From: Pseudomonas protegens
GTDB taxonomy: Bacteria > Pseudomonadota > Gammaproteobacteria > Pseudomonadales > Pseudomonadaceae
Direction: 5' to 3'
Length of the DNA stretch: 64,000 nucleotides
Assembly (NCBI RefSeq): GCF_003363755.1
Contig: NZ_CP031396.1
Span: 5,922,501 to 5,986,500, forward strand
The notes below the pieces were generated by a model. That model ran no database searches. It saw only the letters and a program-made list of their open reading frames with translations, and was not told the DNA's origin. Made by a program: the position numbers and the translations under genes. Each line of letters opens with the position of its first letter. The first letter of the stretch is position 1. Shown here one piece after another: positions 42,266 through 51,405 of this stretch.

Positions 42266-43660
42266 TTAGAGCGCTGGCAGGCCCAGGCTGGCGGCGCATT
42301 GCTCCAGGGAGCGCTGCTGGGTCTGGGCGTAGAGCTGCAACTCATCCAGGGTGGCGCGGCCCAGGGCCGTTTCGAAGGCCTGGCGGTTGGAGTGTGCGGC
42401 GTAGTGGCTCTGGCTGTCGTCCCCCAGGTTGGACTGGAAGATCCCGGCGGCGCTCACCGGCAGGAAGTCCTCATACACCAGGGGTTCGGCCCGCAGGTGC
42501 CCGGCGGCCAGCAACGCTGACAAGGTGGTGGGCCGCTGGGGCTGGTGGCGTGCCGCCAGCCCGGCGTCGCTGACGAAGTAGCGGAAATAGGCCAGGCCCT
42601 GTTCACGCATGGCGTCGTGGTTGTCGGGGAATTCGTCGAAGTGCGCTTGCATCAGCTGGTTGTAGCGCTGGGCGTTGCTCTCGCTGGGGAAGTCGCCCAG
42701 GGCGTCGCGGGCCGCATTCAGCAGGCGGTCGTAGAGGGCCCGGCCCTTGGGTGTCAGTGCCGCGCCGCGTTGCTCGATCTCGCCGAAGCGGGCGCTGTGG
42801 CTGCCCTGGGGCAGGTCCTGATCGGTGAAGGCCACCCGTTCCTCCAGGGCCTTGAAGCTGGTCTGGCGCAGCAGGATCGGGCACGCCCGGCGTGGCGGGC
42901 CTTCGATCACCGCCTTGGGGGTGATGCCGTGCTCGGGCATCAGCCGTTGCACTTCATCGATGTCCAGGGTGCGTGGGGTCAGGTGGTTGATGTGCGGCCC
43001 CTTGAACGCCACCACGTCGGCGATCAGCCGGTGCTGGGCACTGAGACTGGCGTACTGGGCGGCGGTCACCGTGGCGTGGTGGTGCCAGCGGAAGGTCTCC
43101 AGGGCTTCCTGAATGAAGCGTTGGGCATCCTGCTCATCCAGGCCGCCTTGGGCGTGGGCCTGTTCGATCAGTTCCAGCACCTTGGGGGTGAAAATCGAGC
43201 GTTGGGCCAGCACCTGTTCGGCAAAGCGCCGCAGTTCGGGGTTGTCGATCAGTTCCAGGCGCAGCAACGAGGTGAAGACCCGGAACGGGCTGACGTGCAG
43301 GGCCTCTTCGTGCACCGCGCGAAAGGCCGTGGAGTGCACCGGCACCCCGGCCGGGGTCAGGTCGTAGTAGCCCACCGGCTGCATGCCCATGACCGCGAAC
43401 AGCCGGGCCAGGGTCGCCAGCTCGGCGGCGCTGCCGACACGGATGGCGCCGTGGCGCTCCAGGTCCAGGCGCTGCAGTTCGCCGCTGTGCTGCAAGTGCC
43501 GGGCAATGGCCGGCTGCTGTTCCAGGACCTGGGCATTGACCTGGGCCACCAGCGCCATCAGGGCGCCGTAGAGGGGCACCTCCTCACGGTACATATCCGA
43601 CATGGCCCGGGAAAATCCCTGGCGGATCAGATCAGGACTGACGAAGTGCTGGTTGCTCAT
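42266..43660 (-). CDS. hglS: 2-oxoadipate dioxygenase/decarboxylase HglS
   Basis: A 464-residue enzyme of the YdcJ/DUF1338 family. The metal ligands known for P. putida HglS line up at exactly H70, H226 and E294, and the carboxylate-binding R74 is present. HglS converts 2-oxoadipate to D-2-hydroxyglutarate and CO2 in D-lysine catabolism. This links it to dpkA at the left end of the window, about 39 kb away, rather than to its neighbours. The start ATG 43660 fixes the residue numbering. Confidence 0.92.
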   Translation of the reverse strand: MSNQHFVSPDLIRQGFSRAMSDMYREEVPLYGALMALVAQVNAQVLEQQPAIARHLQHSGELQRLDLERHGAIRVGSAAELATLARLFAVMGMQPVGYYDLTPAGVPVHSTAFRAVHEEALHVSPFRVFTSLLRLELIDNPELRRFAEQVLAQRSIFTPKVLELIEQAHAQGGLDEQDAQRFIQEALETFRWHHHATVTAAQYASLSAQHRLIADVVAFKGPHINHLTPRTLDIDEVQRLMPEHGITPKAVIEGPPRRACPILLRQTSFKALEERVAFTDQDLPQGSHSARFGEIEQRGAALTPKGRALYDRLLNAARDALGDFPSESNAQRYNQLMQAHFDEFPDNHDAMREQGLAYFRYFVSDAGLAARHQPQRPTTLSALLAAGHLRAEPLVYEDFLPVSAAGIFQSNLGDDSQSHYAAHSNRQAFETALGRATLDELQLYAQTQQRSLEQCAASLGLPAL

Positions 43661-43936
43661 GGACAAGGTTCCCGTGGCAGTGGATATCGAAACGAGAGAA
43701 GTACGGATCGGCCCCGATTCTGCTGGCCGGTGCCGGGGCTGACAAACGAAGTTTCCTCTGAACTTCATTCTGCAAATGAATGCATGGGGCCGGCGGGCAG
43801 ATTCCCGCTCAGCGGGCCCGTCTTGAGCGGGCAGGCTGTGTACACTGATGGCGTTTTGCATCCGCGTGGCTAGACTTGCAACGGTCAAGCTCACCTATCG
43901 CTCGCTGCATCTTTCCCATCGCTGGACGGAGGCAAC

Positions 43937-45019
43937 TTGGCCCCTGCGCAGTACACCAGAGGCAAGGGACTGTCATTGGCCAGGAGGCTGTATAAATCGC
44001 GGATTCTGGGCCTTGGCCTGGGCTTGCTGTGCGTGGCCGCCGGGATGTGGCCGCTGCAACCGGCGCCCTGGGTCTGGGGCTTGATGCTGTTCAACGCCCT
44101 GGTCTGGCCGCACCTGGCCTATCAGTGGGCCCGATGGTCCCAGGTGCCGTTTCGCGCCGAGTACCGCAACCTGCTGGTGGACTCCTTGCTCGGCGGGTTC
44201 TGGGTCGCGGCCATGCAGTTCAATCCGCTGCCGCTGGCCACCACCCTGGGGATGATGGCGATGAACAACATCGCCCTGGGCGGGGTGCGTTTTTTTCTTG
44301 CCGGCTGTGGGGCCCAGGTCCTGGGCATTGGCATCGGCCTGGGGGTGTTCGGGCTGTCGTTCACTCCCCTGACCACGCCGCAGCAGTTGTATGCCTGCCT
44401 GCCGATGCTGACTCTGTACCCGATGGTGCTGGGCTACATCTGTTACCAGCAAGCGGCGACCCTGGGCCGGCACAAGCGCGAGCTGCTGGCCCTGAGTCGC
44501 ACCGACAGCCTGACCGGGCTGCTCAACCACGGCGCCTGGAAGGACCAGTTGGAGATCGAGTTCCAGCGTTGCCAGCGCCAGGCCCATGGTGGCGCCATCG
44601 CCCTGATCGACATCGATCACTTCAAGGCCATCAACGACACCTACGGCCATGTGGCCGGGGATGTGGTGCTGCGCCAGTTGAGCAAGCTCCTCCGGCAGAA
44701 CCTGCGGGCCAGCGATCAGGCCGGGCGTTATGGCGGTGATGAGTTCTGCGTGATCCTGCCGGACGTGCCGCTGGAGCACGCCGCCGATCTGATGGAGGCG
44801 CTGCGCGGGCGCTTCGCGGCCCTGGGCTACGAACAGAATCCGGCGTTGCAGGTGAGCCTGAGCATTGGCCTGGCGGCGTTCAACCCCATGCACGAGGACG
44901 CCATGGATTGGTTGAACGATGCCGATCAGGCCCTGTATGCCGCCAAGACCGCTGGTCGCAACAACGTCACCTGCCATCCGCCGGAGCGGCCTTCGCGCCG
45001 GGTGTTGAATCCACTGTAA
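43937..45019 (+). CDS. Diguanylate cyclase with MASE2 membrane sensor
   Basis: A 360-residue protein: an N-terminal MASE2 domain with about five membrane helices (about 25-175) and a GGDEF domain. The active-site GGDEF is intact at residues 266-270, and an inhibitory RxxD site is present (R257, D260), so it should make cyclic-di-GMP and be product-inhibited. The layout resembles E. coli DgcC/AdrA. I chose the TTG start at 43937 because GGAGG stands 4-5 bp upstream; a start at a later codon would remove part of the MASE2 region. Confidence 0.85.
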   Translation: MAPAQYTRGKGLSLARRLYKSRILGLGLGLLCVAAGMWPLQPAPWVWGLMLFNALVWPHLAYQWARWSQVPFRAEYRNLLVDSLLGGFWVAAMQFNPLPLATTLGMMAMNNIALGGVRFFLAGCGAQVLGIGIGLGVFGLSFTPLTTPQQLYACLPMLTLYPMVLGYICYQQAATLGRHKRELLALSRTDSLTGLLNHGAWKDQLEIEFQRCQRQAHGGAIALIDIDHFKAINDTYGHVAGDVVLRQLSKLLRQNLRASDQAGRYGGDEFCVILPDVPLEHAADLMEALRGRFAALGYEQNPALQVSLSIGLAAFNPMHEDAMDWLNDADQALYAAKTAGRNNVTCHPPERPSRRVLNPL

Positions 45020-45081
45020 TACCTGCCTCTGGTCGGGCTTGCCCATGAAGGCGTCGGCATGTACGCCGCGTGATTGGCGGT

Positions 45082-45111
45082 GTTCCGTTCGCCGGCAAGC
45101 CGGCGCCTATG
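45082..45111. repeat. Single REP half-site overlapping a gene end
   Basis: TTCGCCGGCAAGCCGGCGCC reads into the stop codon of the binding-protein gene (45107-45109). It belongs to the GTAGGAGC REP family but lacks a partner. Confidence 0.6.
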
Positions 45112-46024
45112 GGGGAGCAGGGTGCAGGCGCCGCGCCAGTTCCAGCGCTGTGCGGCCGCTGGCGATGCCCGGCACCAGTTGGGCGAAGGGGATGTCGATC
45201 AGCCGCTCCTCGCGCACCGCCCGCAACCGCGACAGCACCGGGTCTCGCTGCAGCAGCTGGCGTTTGCGCGTGGCCGGTGACCACAGGGCGTCTGCCAGGA
45301 GCAGCACGTCCGGGTCGTTGCTCAGCAGGGTTTCGCTGTCGACCGTCAGGCGCGGGCGGTCGATGGCGGCGAAGCTGTTGCGGGCGCCAGCGGCTTGCAG
45401 CAGTACCCCGACAAAACCGCGCTGGCCCTGGCTGGCCAGGCCGTTGACCTCGCTGTCCAGGTAGAACACCGCGGGCGTGTCGCGGCCCCGGTACAAGGCT
45501 GCTGCCGCAGCAAGGTCGGCCTCCATGGCCGCGATCAGTTGCTCGGCCCGGGCTGGCTGCTGCAACAGCCGGCCCAGGGTCCGCAGGTCGCGACGGATAT
45601 GCCCGAAGTAGTCCTCATCATGCCCGGCGCAGGCCGACTCCAGCAGGTAGCTGGCAATGCCGATGCGCCCCAGGCGCTCCCGGGAGCTGAAGTTGTCGGG
45701 AAATGCCGAAGCGAAGCCGCCCACCACCAGGTCGGGCTTCAGGCTGTAGAGCACCTCCGCCGACGGGTATTGCCGGGCGATCACCGGCACGCCGTGGTAC
45801 TGCCCCTGGGTTTGGGCCTGACTGTCGTCATCCAGGTAGGCGACGCCGATCATCGACGGCCCGGCGCCCAGGGCCAGCAGCAGATCGGCGCTGTGCTGGT
45901 TGAGGGCCACGATGCGCCGGGGAGGGTCCTCGACGGTCCAGGTCTTGGCGCAGTTGTCGTAGCTGGCCGCCAGGGCCGGCCCGGTCGCCAGCCATAGCAG
46001 GAGGCCGAGGATCTTCCTAGGCAT
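45107..46024 (-). CDS. Cobalamin/iron-chelate periplasmic binding protein, BtuF-like
   Basis: A 305-residue class-III binding protein with a signal peptide (about 1-20, ending LAA). The PPRRIVALNQHSADLLLALGAGPSMIGVAY block is typical of BtuF/FecB-like proteins, quoted here as far as RIVALNQHSADLLLALG. It is the last gene of the cobalamin-riboswitch operon and its start overlaps the preceding stop by 8 bp. The cargo is most probably a corrinoid, given the riboswitch. No BtuC or BtuD gene adjoins it. Confidence 0.8.
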   Translation of the reverse strand: MPRKILGLLLWLATGPALAASYDNCAKTWTVEDPPRRIVALNQHSADLLLALGAGPSMIGVAYLDDDSQAQTQGQYHGVPVIARQYPSAEVLYSLKPDLVVGGFASAFPDNFSSRERLGRIGIASYLLESACAGHDEDYFGHIRRDLRTLGRLLQQPARAEQLIAAMEADLAAAAALYRGRDTPAVFYLDSEVNGLASQGQRGFVGVLLQAAGARNSFAAIDRPRLTVDSETLLSNDPDVLLLADALWSPATRKRQLLQRDPVLSRLRAVREERLIDIPFAQLVPGIASGRTALELARRLHPAPP

Positions 46025-46769
46025 CCGCCACCCCCGCATACGGCGAAGGGATCAGCAGATCCTGCACCGGCTCACCTGCCAGCAGATGCCCCTGCACCAG
46101 ACGCACGACCTGGCGGTCGTCGCTGACCCGGTACCAGCAGCCATCGGGGTGCACGGTCAGCACCGGCCCCAGGTTGCAGGGGAACTGGCAGGCGGTGCGG
46201 GTCAGCAGCACGCCGCCGGGGGTTTCCATGTGGCCAAGGCGCAGCAGTTCACGGCGCAGGGTCTTCCACAGCGCCAGGGCACCGCGGCGCACGCAGCGCG
46301 GGCCGGTGCACAGGAACACCTGCCGGGCATGGGGTGGCACCCGCGACCAGTCCGGGTCGCTGGCCACGGCGTTGACCTGATCGCAGGGCAGGTGCCGCTC
46401 GTGCTGGGCGATGCTGGCGCAGGCCAGCGCTGCATCCAGCCCGCGACGGCCCAGGGCCTGGGCGGTGATCCACAGCTGCGGCGCCTGGGGATGGGCCCGG
46501 GCCAGGCGTCCCAGCTCATCGCGCAGCCAGTCCAGGTAAGCGCTGTCGGAACTGGGCTCCAGGTCCACCACCAGCAGTGCCGCGCCGTGCTCGGGCAAGG
46601 GTTCCTCCAGGGCGGCCCAGAGGCTGTCGAAACCGTCCAGGGTGTCGATCACCCGGGTGTCGGCGTCCTCGTTGCGCAGCGCCTTGAGCTCGCGGCGAAA
46701 GGCTTCGCCCAGGGTGCCGCCGTGCAGGCCGGGGCCGACGAACAGCACCCGTTGATAGTCCTTGTGCAT
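46017..46769 (-). CDS. Thioredoxin-like [2Fe-2S] ferredoxin-family protein
   Basis: A 250-residue cytoplasmic protein. The C-terminal half has the thioredoxin-like [2Fe-2S] fold with two cysteine pairs: CTGPRC (C-x4-C, about residue 151) and CQFPC (C-x3-C, about 192) followed by PVLTVHPDGCWY. The N-terminal 120 residues look like a chelatase or Rossmann-type domain. It lies between the TonB receptor and the binding protein. A role in corrinoid reduction after uptake is an inference from location and cofactor. The start is 46769; the longer frame before it is antisense-like to the receptor gene. Confidence 0.75.
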   Translation of the reverse strand: MHKDYQRVLFVGPGLHGGTLGEAFRRELKALRNEDADTRVIDTLDGFDSLWAALEEPLPEHGAALLVVDLEPSSDSAYLDWLRDELGRLARAHPQAPQLWITAQALGRRGLDAALACASIAQHERHLPCDQVNAVASDPDWSRVPPHARQVFLCTGPRCVRRGALALWKTLRRELLRLGHMETPGGVLLTRTACQFPCNLGPVLTVHPDGCWYRVSDDRQVVRLVQGHLLAGEPVQDLLIPSPYAGVADA

Positions 46770-46780
46770 GTCGTTGGGCC

Positions 46781-48757
46781 TCAGAAGCGGTAGGTGTAGC
46801 GCACTTCGCTGGTAAAGGGCCGGCCGAGGTTGTCCACCGCCGGCGCGCTGCTGGTCATGCTGGTGGTGTAGTCGCGGTCGAACAGGTTCTCCACCAGCAG
46901 GCTCAGGCGATGTTGCTGGGCCCTGTCGAGGTAGCGATAGGCATCGGCGTCCACCACCGAGTAGTGGCCGTAGTCGACCTTCTTCGCGCTGTCGATCTGG
47001 CCGATGTAGCGGATCGCGCCCCCCACGCCCCACTGACCATCCTCGGACTCGTAGCCCAGTCGCGAGCGGGCGAAGAAGCCGGGAATGTTGCTCAGGGTCA
47101 CGCCGTTGCGCGACTCCAGCAGATTGCGGGTCAGGTCCGCCGAGAGGTTCCATCGTGGGCTGAACTGCCAGCGGCCGTCGACCTCCATGCCGCGCACCTT
47201 GATCCGCCCCTGGCCATTGACCCAGTGGATGCCATCGAGGGCAATCAGGTCGTCGATCTTGCGCTGGAAGGCCGTGACGCTGGCGTTGAACTCGCCGGCC
47301 AGCAGGCTGCCCTTGTAGTCCAGGCCGAGCTCGGCATTCAGGCTCTTTTCCGGCTTGAGGTTGCGGTTGCCTTGCTCGTAGTCCTCGTTGACGAACAACT
47401 GCTCGGCGTTGGGCAGCTTGAAGGCGCTGCCGTACTGGCCGCGCAGTTGCCAATGGGCGTTGAGGTCGTACAGGGAGGTGAGCATGCCCACGGTGGCGCT
47501 TTCGCCGCCGCTCATCTTCTCGTGGCGTATGCCCAGGCTCGGGTGCCAGTCGGGCAGCGCCGCGAACACCGGGCGCAACTGGGTGTACAGGGCATTGGCC
47601 TGGGCCTGGTTATTGTCGATCTTGAGCACATCGTCCTGGCCCTTGAACCACTGGTTGTCGGTGCCGAACACCAGCACATGGCCGCCGTCCAGCTCGGCCT
47701 TGCCTTCGGCCTGCAGGCCCCAGTCGGTGAAGCCCCAGTAGTCGTTACGGTTTTTGCTCACCAGGCGGCCGTCCTTGAGGCTGTCGATCTTGGTGTAGCG
47801 CGTGTCCCAGTCGTTGACATGGCCCTTGACGAAGTAGCTGAAACGCTCGCTCAGGCGCTGCTCGAAGGTCGCGGTGGCGATCTGCTGGATGCGGTCGTTG
47901 GTGGTCTTCTGGTTGTTCACCGGGCGGGCGAAATCCAGGTTGGCATCGCTGTACTGGTAGAACAGTTCCAGGCGCGAATCGTCGGCGAAGCCCTGGATCG
48001 CCTTGGCGCCGAAGGTGGTCACTTCATAGCCGCGTTTCTTGTCCCGGGTGCTGGCGCTGTAGGCGCTGTTGCGATAGGGCTGGTAGCCATCGGAGACGTT
48101 GTGGCTGACATAGGCCAGCAGGCCCAGGTCGCCGAAACCATTGCTGAGGATGCGCTCCACCCGGGCATCGCCGCTTTGCCCCATGAAGCTGTCCAGGCCC
48201 AGGTTGACCTCGCCGGAGGTGTCGCGGGTCTGGGGGCTGCGAGTGACGATGTTGATCACCCCGGACACCGCCTGGGTGCCGAACAGCAGGCTCTGGCCGC
48301 CCTTGAGCACTTCGATGCGTTCGATGGCATTGGCCGGCAAGGTGTCCAGGTACAGGCCGCCGTACAGACGGTTGTTCAGGCGTACGCCGTCCAGCAGGAT
48401 CAGGGTGTCGTCGTTGCGGCCCCCCAGCAGTGAATAGGTGCCGTAGTCGAAGGGGCCGTTTTTCGGCGCGACGTAGAGGCCGGGGACGTACATCTGCAGC
48501 ACTCGGGTGATGTCGCTGCTGGGGCCGGCGCGTTCGATCTGCTGGCGGTCGATGATCTCCACCTTGCTGCCGTACCGGGCCATTTCGGCCACTGTGGTGG
48601 ACTCCACCGAAGGGGCGGAAACCCATTGCCGCTCCAGTGTCAGGGGAGTGTCGTCTGCCAGCAGCAGGGGGCTGAACAGGCAGCCGAGCAGGGCACCGCT
48701 GAGGGGGCGCCGAGGTGCACGCCAGTCGCATGCAAGGAAGGTGTCAGTTGTTGTCAT
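46781..48757 (-). CDS. btuB: TonB-dependent receptor for cobalamin, BtuB-like
   Basis: A 658-residue outer-membrane receptor. A signal peptide (about 1-33) is followed by the plug domain (about 50-165: SKVEIIDRQQIERAGPSSDI, LLGGRNDDTLILLDGVRLNN, GTQAVSGVINIVT) and a 22-strand barrel that ends in VRYTYRF. Residues of the TonB box are not certain. A cobalamin riboswitch stands directly upstream, so it should import vitamin B12 or another corrinoid. The longer frame upstream runs through the riboswitch and was rejected. Confidence 0.88.
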   Translation of the reverse strand: MTTTDTFLACDWRAPRRPLSGALLGCLFSPLLLADDTPLTLERQWVSAPSVESTTVAEMARYGSKVEIIDRQQIERAGPSSDITRVLQMYVPGLYVAPKNGPFDYGTYSLLGGRNDDTLILLDGVRLNNRLYGGLYLDTLPANAIERIEVLKGGQSLLFGTQAVSGVINIVTRSPQTRDTSGEVNLGLDSFMGQSGDARVERILSNGFGDLGLLAYVSHNVSDGYQPYRNSAYSASTRDKKRGYEVTTFGAKAIQGFADDSRLELFYQYSDANLDFARPVNNQKTTNDRIQQIATATFEQRLSERFSYFVKGHVNDWDTRYTKIDSLKDGRLVSKNRNDYWGFTDWGLQAEGKAELDGGHVLVFGTDNQWFKGQDDVLKIDNNQAQANALYTQLRPVFAALPDWHPSLGIRHEKMSGGESATVGMLTSLYDLNAHWQLRGQYGSAFKLPNAEQLFVNEDYEQGNRNLKPEKSLNAELGLDYKGSLLAGEFNASVTAFQRKIDDLIALDGIHWVNGQGRIKVRGMEVDGRWQFSPRWNLSADLTRNLLESRNGVTLSNIPGFFARSRLGYESEDGQWGVGGAIRYIGQIDSAKKVDYGHYSVVDADAYRYLDRAQQHRLSLLVENLFDRDYTTSMTSSAPAVDNLGRPFTSEVRYTYRF

Positions 48758-48859
48758 TCTTGGTCTTCTCGAAAGTGACTTCGGGAAGCACGCAGGAGAA
48801 GGTATCGGCCACAGGCACGCGACCATACCGGCCCATGCCCGCCCACCGCAGGATTGCCA

Positions 48860-49030
48860 AACAGACGTTTCAGGCCGGTCTCCGGGCTTGCGAGTCTGGC
48901 GGCATTCGCCTTCCCATACCTTGGGTACAGTGGCGTGTTGAATGCAGCACTCGCTTACCGTTGCGGGGGCAGCACCGGACTGGCCCTGAAAGGGCGCACC
49001 GGTTTCCCGTTTCACCTCGTGCACGGCGGC
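48860..49030 (-). promoter_or_regulatory. Cobalamin (AdoCbl) riboswitch upstream of the btuB-like gene
   Basis: On the minus strand this reads, in order, GAAACGGGAAACCGGTG, the B12 box GCTGCCCCCGCAACGGTAA, GCCACTG, GGGAAGGC and GCCCGGAGACCGGCC, the standard conserved segments of the cobalamin riboswitch. It ends about 100 bp before the receptor start and should lower receptor expression when cobalamin is plentiful. It fills the 48758-49091 gap with a short promoter. Confidence 0.95.
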
Positions 49031-49053
49031 ATGAGGCACCTGAAACTGGGCGG

Positions 49054-49083
49054 CATATGAACATTCGCCCCGGCGTTCGTCAA
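49054..49083 (-). promoter_or_regulatory. Candidate sigma-70 promoter for the riboswitch operon
   Basis: On the minus strand TTGACG (49078-49083) and CATATG (49054-49059) are separated by 18 bp and lie just ahead of the riboswitch. The -10 element is not ideal. Confidence 0.45.
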
Positions 49084-49091
49084 TCTCGTGG

Positions 49092-50165
49092 CTACAGGGG
49101 CAGGGCGGCGTCCGGCGCGAGGGCGATCCCGGACTGGCCCTGAGGCCGCGCCGGGCAGGCCAACAGTGGCACGGCGCGTACCGAGTCCCCTGGCTGCAGT
49201 TGCAGGCGCTTGGCGGTCAGGCGGTCCACCAGCAGGCAGCCTGAAACCAGGCGCCCGGGGGCGGCGGTGATGCGGCAGTTTTCCAGGCGGCGGTTGTGAA
49301 TCAGCCACACCGGCGCCTGTTCGTCCGGGCGGCCCACCAGCAAAGGCAGGGTCTGGCTTTCGCGCACGCTGCGGATCTTCGCCACTTCGGCCTCGATCAG
49401 TGGCCCGCCGTCGAAGATATCGATGCAGCCCTGATGGCTGAAGCCTTCGTCGCGCAGGATGTTCACCGCCTGCTCGGTGCTCTGGTGGGCCTGGCCGATG
49501 GCCGCCTGGGCCTGTGGGCTGAGCAGGCAGGTGTACAGCGGCTGGCGCGGCATCAGTTCGGCGATGAAGGATTTGCTGCCATGGCTGGACAGGCGATTGG
49601 CCTGCTGGAAGTCCATCTTGAAAAAGTGTCGGCCCAGGCTGTCCCAGAACGGCGAGCAGCCCTGGCTGTCGAGTTGGCCACGCAATTCGGCCACCAGCTT
49701 GTCGCCGAACAGCGTCGGGTGCTCGGCGACGAACAGCAAGCGTGCAGTGGACAGCAGGCGGCCGGTGTAGCCCTGGCGCTGGTCGCGGCGCAGGAACAGC
49801 GAACACAGCTGGGATTGCCCGGTCATCTCGTTGCACAGGAACAGGGTCGGGATCTCTTTGTCGATACCCAGCCCCGGGGCTCTGCCACGGGTGATGCCGA
49901 CCCGGTAGTTGTAGCAAGGCTCGCGCAGGCCGATGGCGCCGCTCAGGCCGCAGATGCCGATGATTTGCTGGTCGTCGTCCTCCAGCACGAACAGGTAGTC
50001 GGCATCGGCCCGTTCCACCCGGCTGGCGAAGGTGCGCTGGGCCCAGCGCAAGCGATGGGCCAGGCGCTCGGGGTCGGTGGAGAGGTTGTTCAACTCGCGA
50101 CAGCTGCCCTCCAGCAAAGCCAGCACGCCGGGCAGATCGGTGACGCGGATCGGACGGACGATCAT
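49092..50165 (-). CDS. AstA-family arginine N-succinyltransferase paralogue, AruG-like (beta)
   Basis: A 357-residue acyltransferase of the AstA family. The MIVRPIRVTDLPGVLALLEG opening and the DGGPLIEAEVAKIRSVRES block near residue 250 match arginine/ornithine succinyltransferase subunit II. It transfers succinyl from succinyl-CoA to the alpha-amino group of arginine or a similar substrate in the known family. It follows its AruF-like partner by 49 bp. The rest of the AST pathway (aruC, D, B, E) is absent here, so this pair may have a new substrate. Confidence 0.85.
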   Translation of the reverse strand: MIVRPIRVTDLPGVLALLEGSCRELNNLSTDPERLAHRLRWAQRTFASRVERADADYLFVLEDDDQQIIGICGLSGAIGLREPCYNYRVGITRGRAPGLGIDKEIPTLFLCNEMTGQSQLCSLFLRRDQRQGYTGRLLSTARLLFVAEHPTLFGDKLVAELRGQLDSQGCSPFWDSLGRHFFKMDFQQANRLSSHGSKSFIAELMPRQPLYTCLLSPQAQAAIGQAHQSTEQAVNILRDEGFSHQGCIDIFDGGPLIEAEVAKIRSVRESQTLPLLVGRPDEQAPVWLIHNRRLENCRITAAPGRLVSGCLLVDRLTAKRLQLQPGDSVRAVPLLACPARPQGQSGIALAPDAALPL

Positions 50166-50214
50166 CGGTGCACTCCTTGCAACAGTCCCGGGCAGCGCAG
50201 AAGCGGCGGGCCAC

Positions 50215-51231
50215 TCATAACGCGATTCCCCGTACCGGTTCGCCCGGTGTCACTTGCAGGGCCTGGAGCATCGACGGGTCGAGCCCGACCACATCGCCCG
50301 GGGCTTCATCCAGAGGCGCGACAATGGCGCGAAATCCCTGCAGTCGGTCATTGCTCAGCAACCAGTGGCGACCCTGGCCACTCTGGGGGCTGAGGTAGCT
50401 GGTCGCGACCCGGCTCTGAACGATCGAGCGTAGCTGGTTATTGCGCGCCTGCAGGGTCGGCCCGGCATCGAACAGGTCCACATACTGGGTAGGCGCGAAG
50501 CCCTCGTCGATCAGGATGTCGCAGGCCTCCCGCGCATCGGGGTGAATCCGTCCGATGCAGTCCTGGGCCGACGGCGGCAGCATCGGGATGTACAGCGGGT
50601 ACTGGGGCATGAGTTCGGCCAGAAAGCCCCGGCCCTGAAGGGCGCACAGGCGTTCGGCCTCGATGTAGGGCAGGTCGAAGAAGTGCTGGCCCACCGCCTC
50701 CCAGAACGGCGACTCGCCGGCGGCGTTGCTGTAGCCGACGATCTCGCTGATGGTGCTCTCGGCAAAGCGCTGGGGGTGAGCGGCCATGAACAGCAACCGC
50801 GCCCGGGACGTCAGTTGCGCCAGGGGCGTGCCCGACAACGCCGGGTCCACGTGGAAGCTGCGCAGCAGGGTCTGTTCGCTGAGGTCCTGGCACAGGGACA
50901 GGGTCGGCACCCCGTGTTCGATGTTCAGCTCCCGGGAGCTGCTGATGAAGGGCCGGTTGCGCAGGCTGTAGAACGGCGCGGCAAAGCCCGCCGTGGCAAG
51001 AATGTCGGAACAGCCGTGGAGCAGGCCGCTGTCCGGGTCCTCGAGCACCAGAAAGTAGTTCTCCGGGCCCTGGCTGGCCTCGGTCTTGGCAAAGGACGCC
51101 AGGGAGTCGAGGATCCTTTCCCGCAGGTAGGTTTCGTCATCCACCAGGGACGTTACGCCCAGCAGGCGTTGGCGGGCCAGGCGCAGCAGTTGGGGCAGAT
51201 CGAATAACGCCACGGGACGCAAAGCCAGCAT
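50215..51231 (-). CDS. AstA-family succinyltransferase paralogue, AruF-like (alpha)
   Basis: A 338-residue acyltransferase of the same family as the following gene, with the conserved FWEAVGQHFFDLPYIEAERL and DLFDAGPTLQARNNQLRSIV cores. It resembles the AruF subunit, while the next gene resembles AruG, so they should form a heteromer. It is preceded by a 174-bp gap after the permease gene that contains small hairpins such as TCGCCCC-GG-GGGGCGA (51258-51273). Divergence from the true AruF is likely given the lone context. Confidence 0.83.
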   Translation of the reverse strand: MLALRPVALFDLPQLLRLARQRLLGVTSLVDDETYLRERILDSLASFAKTEASQGPENYFLVLEDPDSGLLHGCSDILATAGFAAPFYSLRNRPFISSSRELNIEHGVPTLSLCQDLSEQTLLRSFHVDPALSGTPLAQLTSRARLLFMAAHPQRFAESTISEIVGYSNAAGESPFWEAVGQHFFDLPYIEAERLCALQGRGFLAELMPQYPLYIPMLPPSAQDCIGRIHPDAREACDILIDEGFAPTQYVDLFDAGPTLQARNNQLRSIVQSRVATSYLSPQSGQGRHWLLSNDRLQGFRAIVAPLDEAPGDVVGLDPSMLQALQVTPGEPVRGIAL

Positions 51232-51405
51232 GGGTGCACTCCTGTATCAAGGGCCGCTCGCCCCGGGGGGCGAACATGGGCCAGACATCACTGTCGGTTA
51301 CCACGCAGTTCCACGGCCGCGGGATCCGCCGGCCTGTCCCCGGGCGGCTCTTGGCGGCTGCCTCGGGGGGAAGCGCGACGCCATCCGGCGCCGCAGGTAA
51401 TTCAC

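Noticed and set aside
48860..49039. N-terminal extension of the btuB-like gene through the riboswitch
   Set aside because: The open frame exists, but the conserved RNA segments occupy it and the signal peptide lies at the 48757 start.
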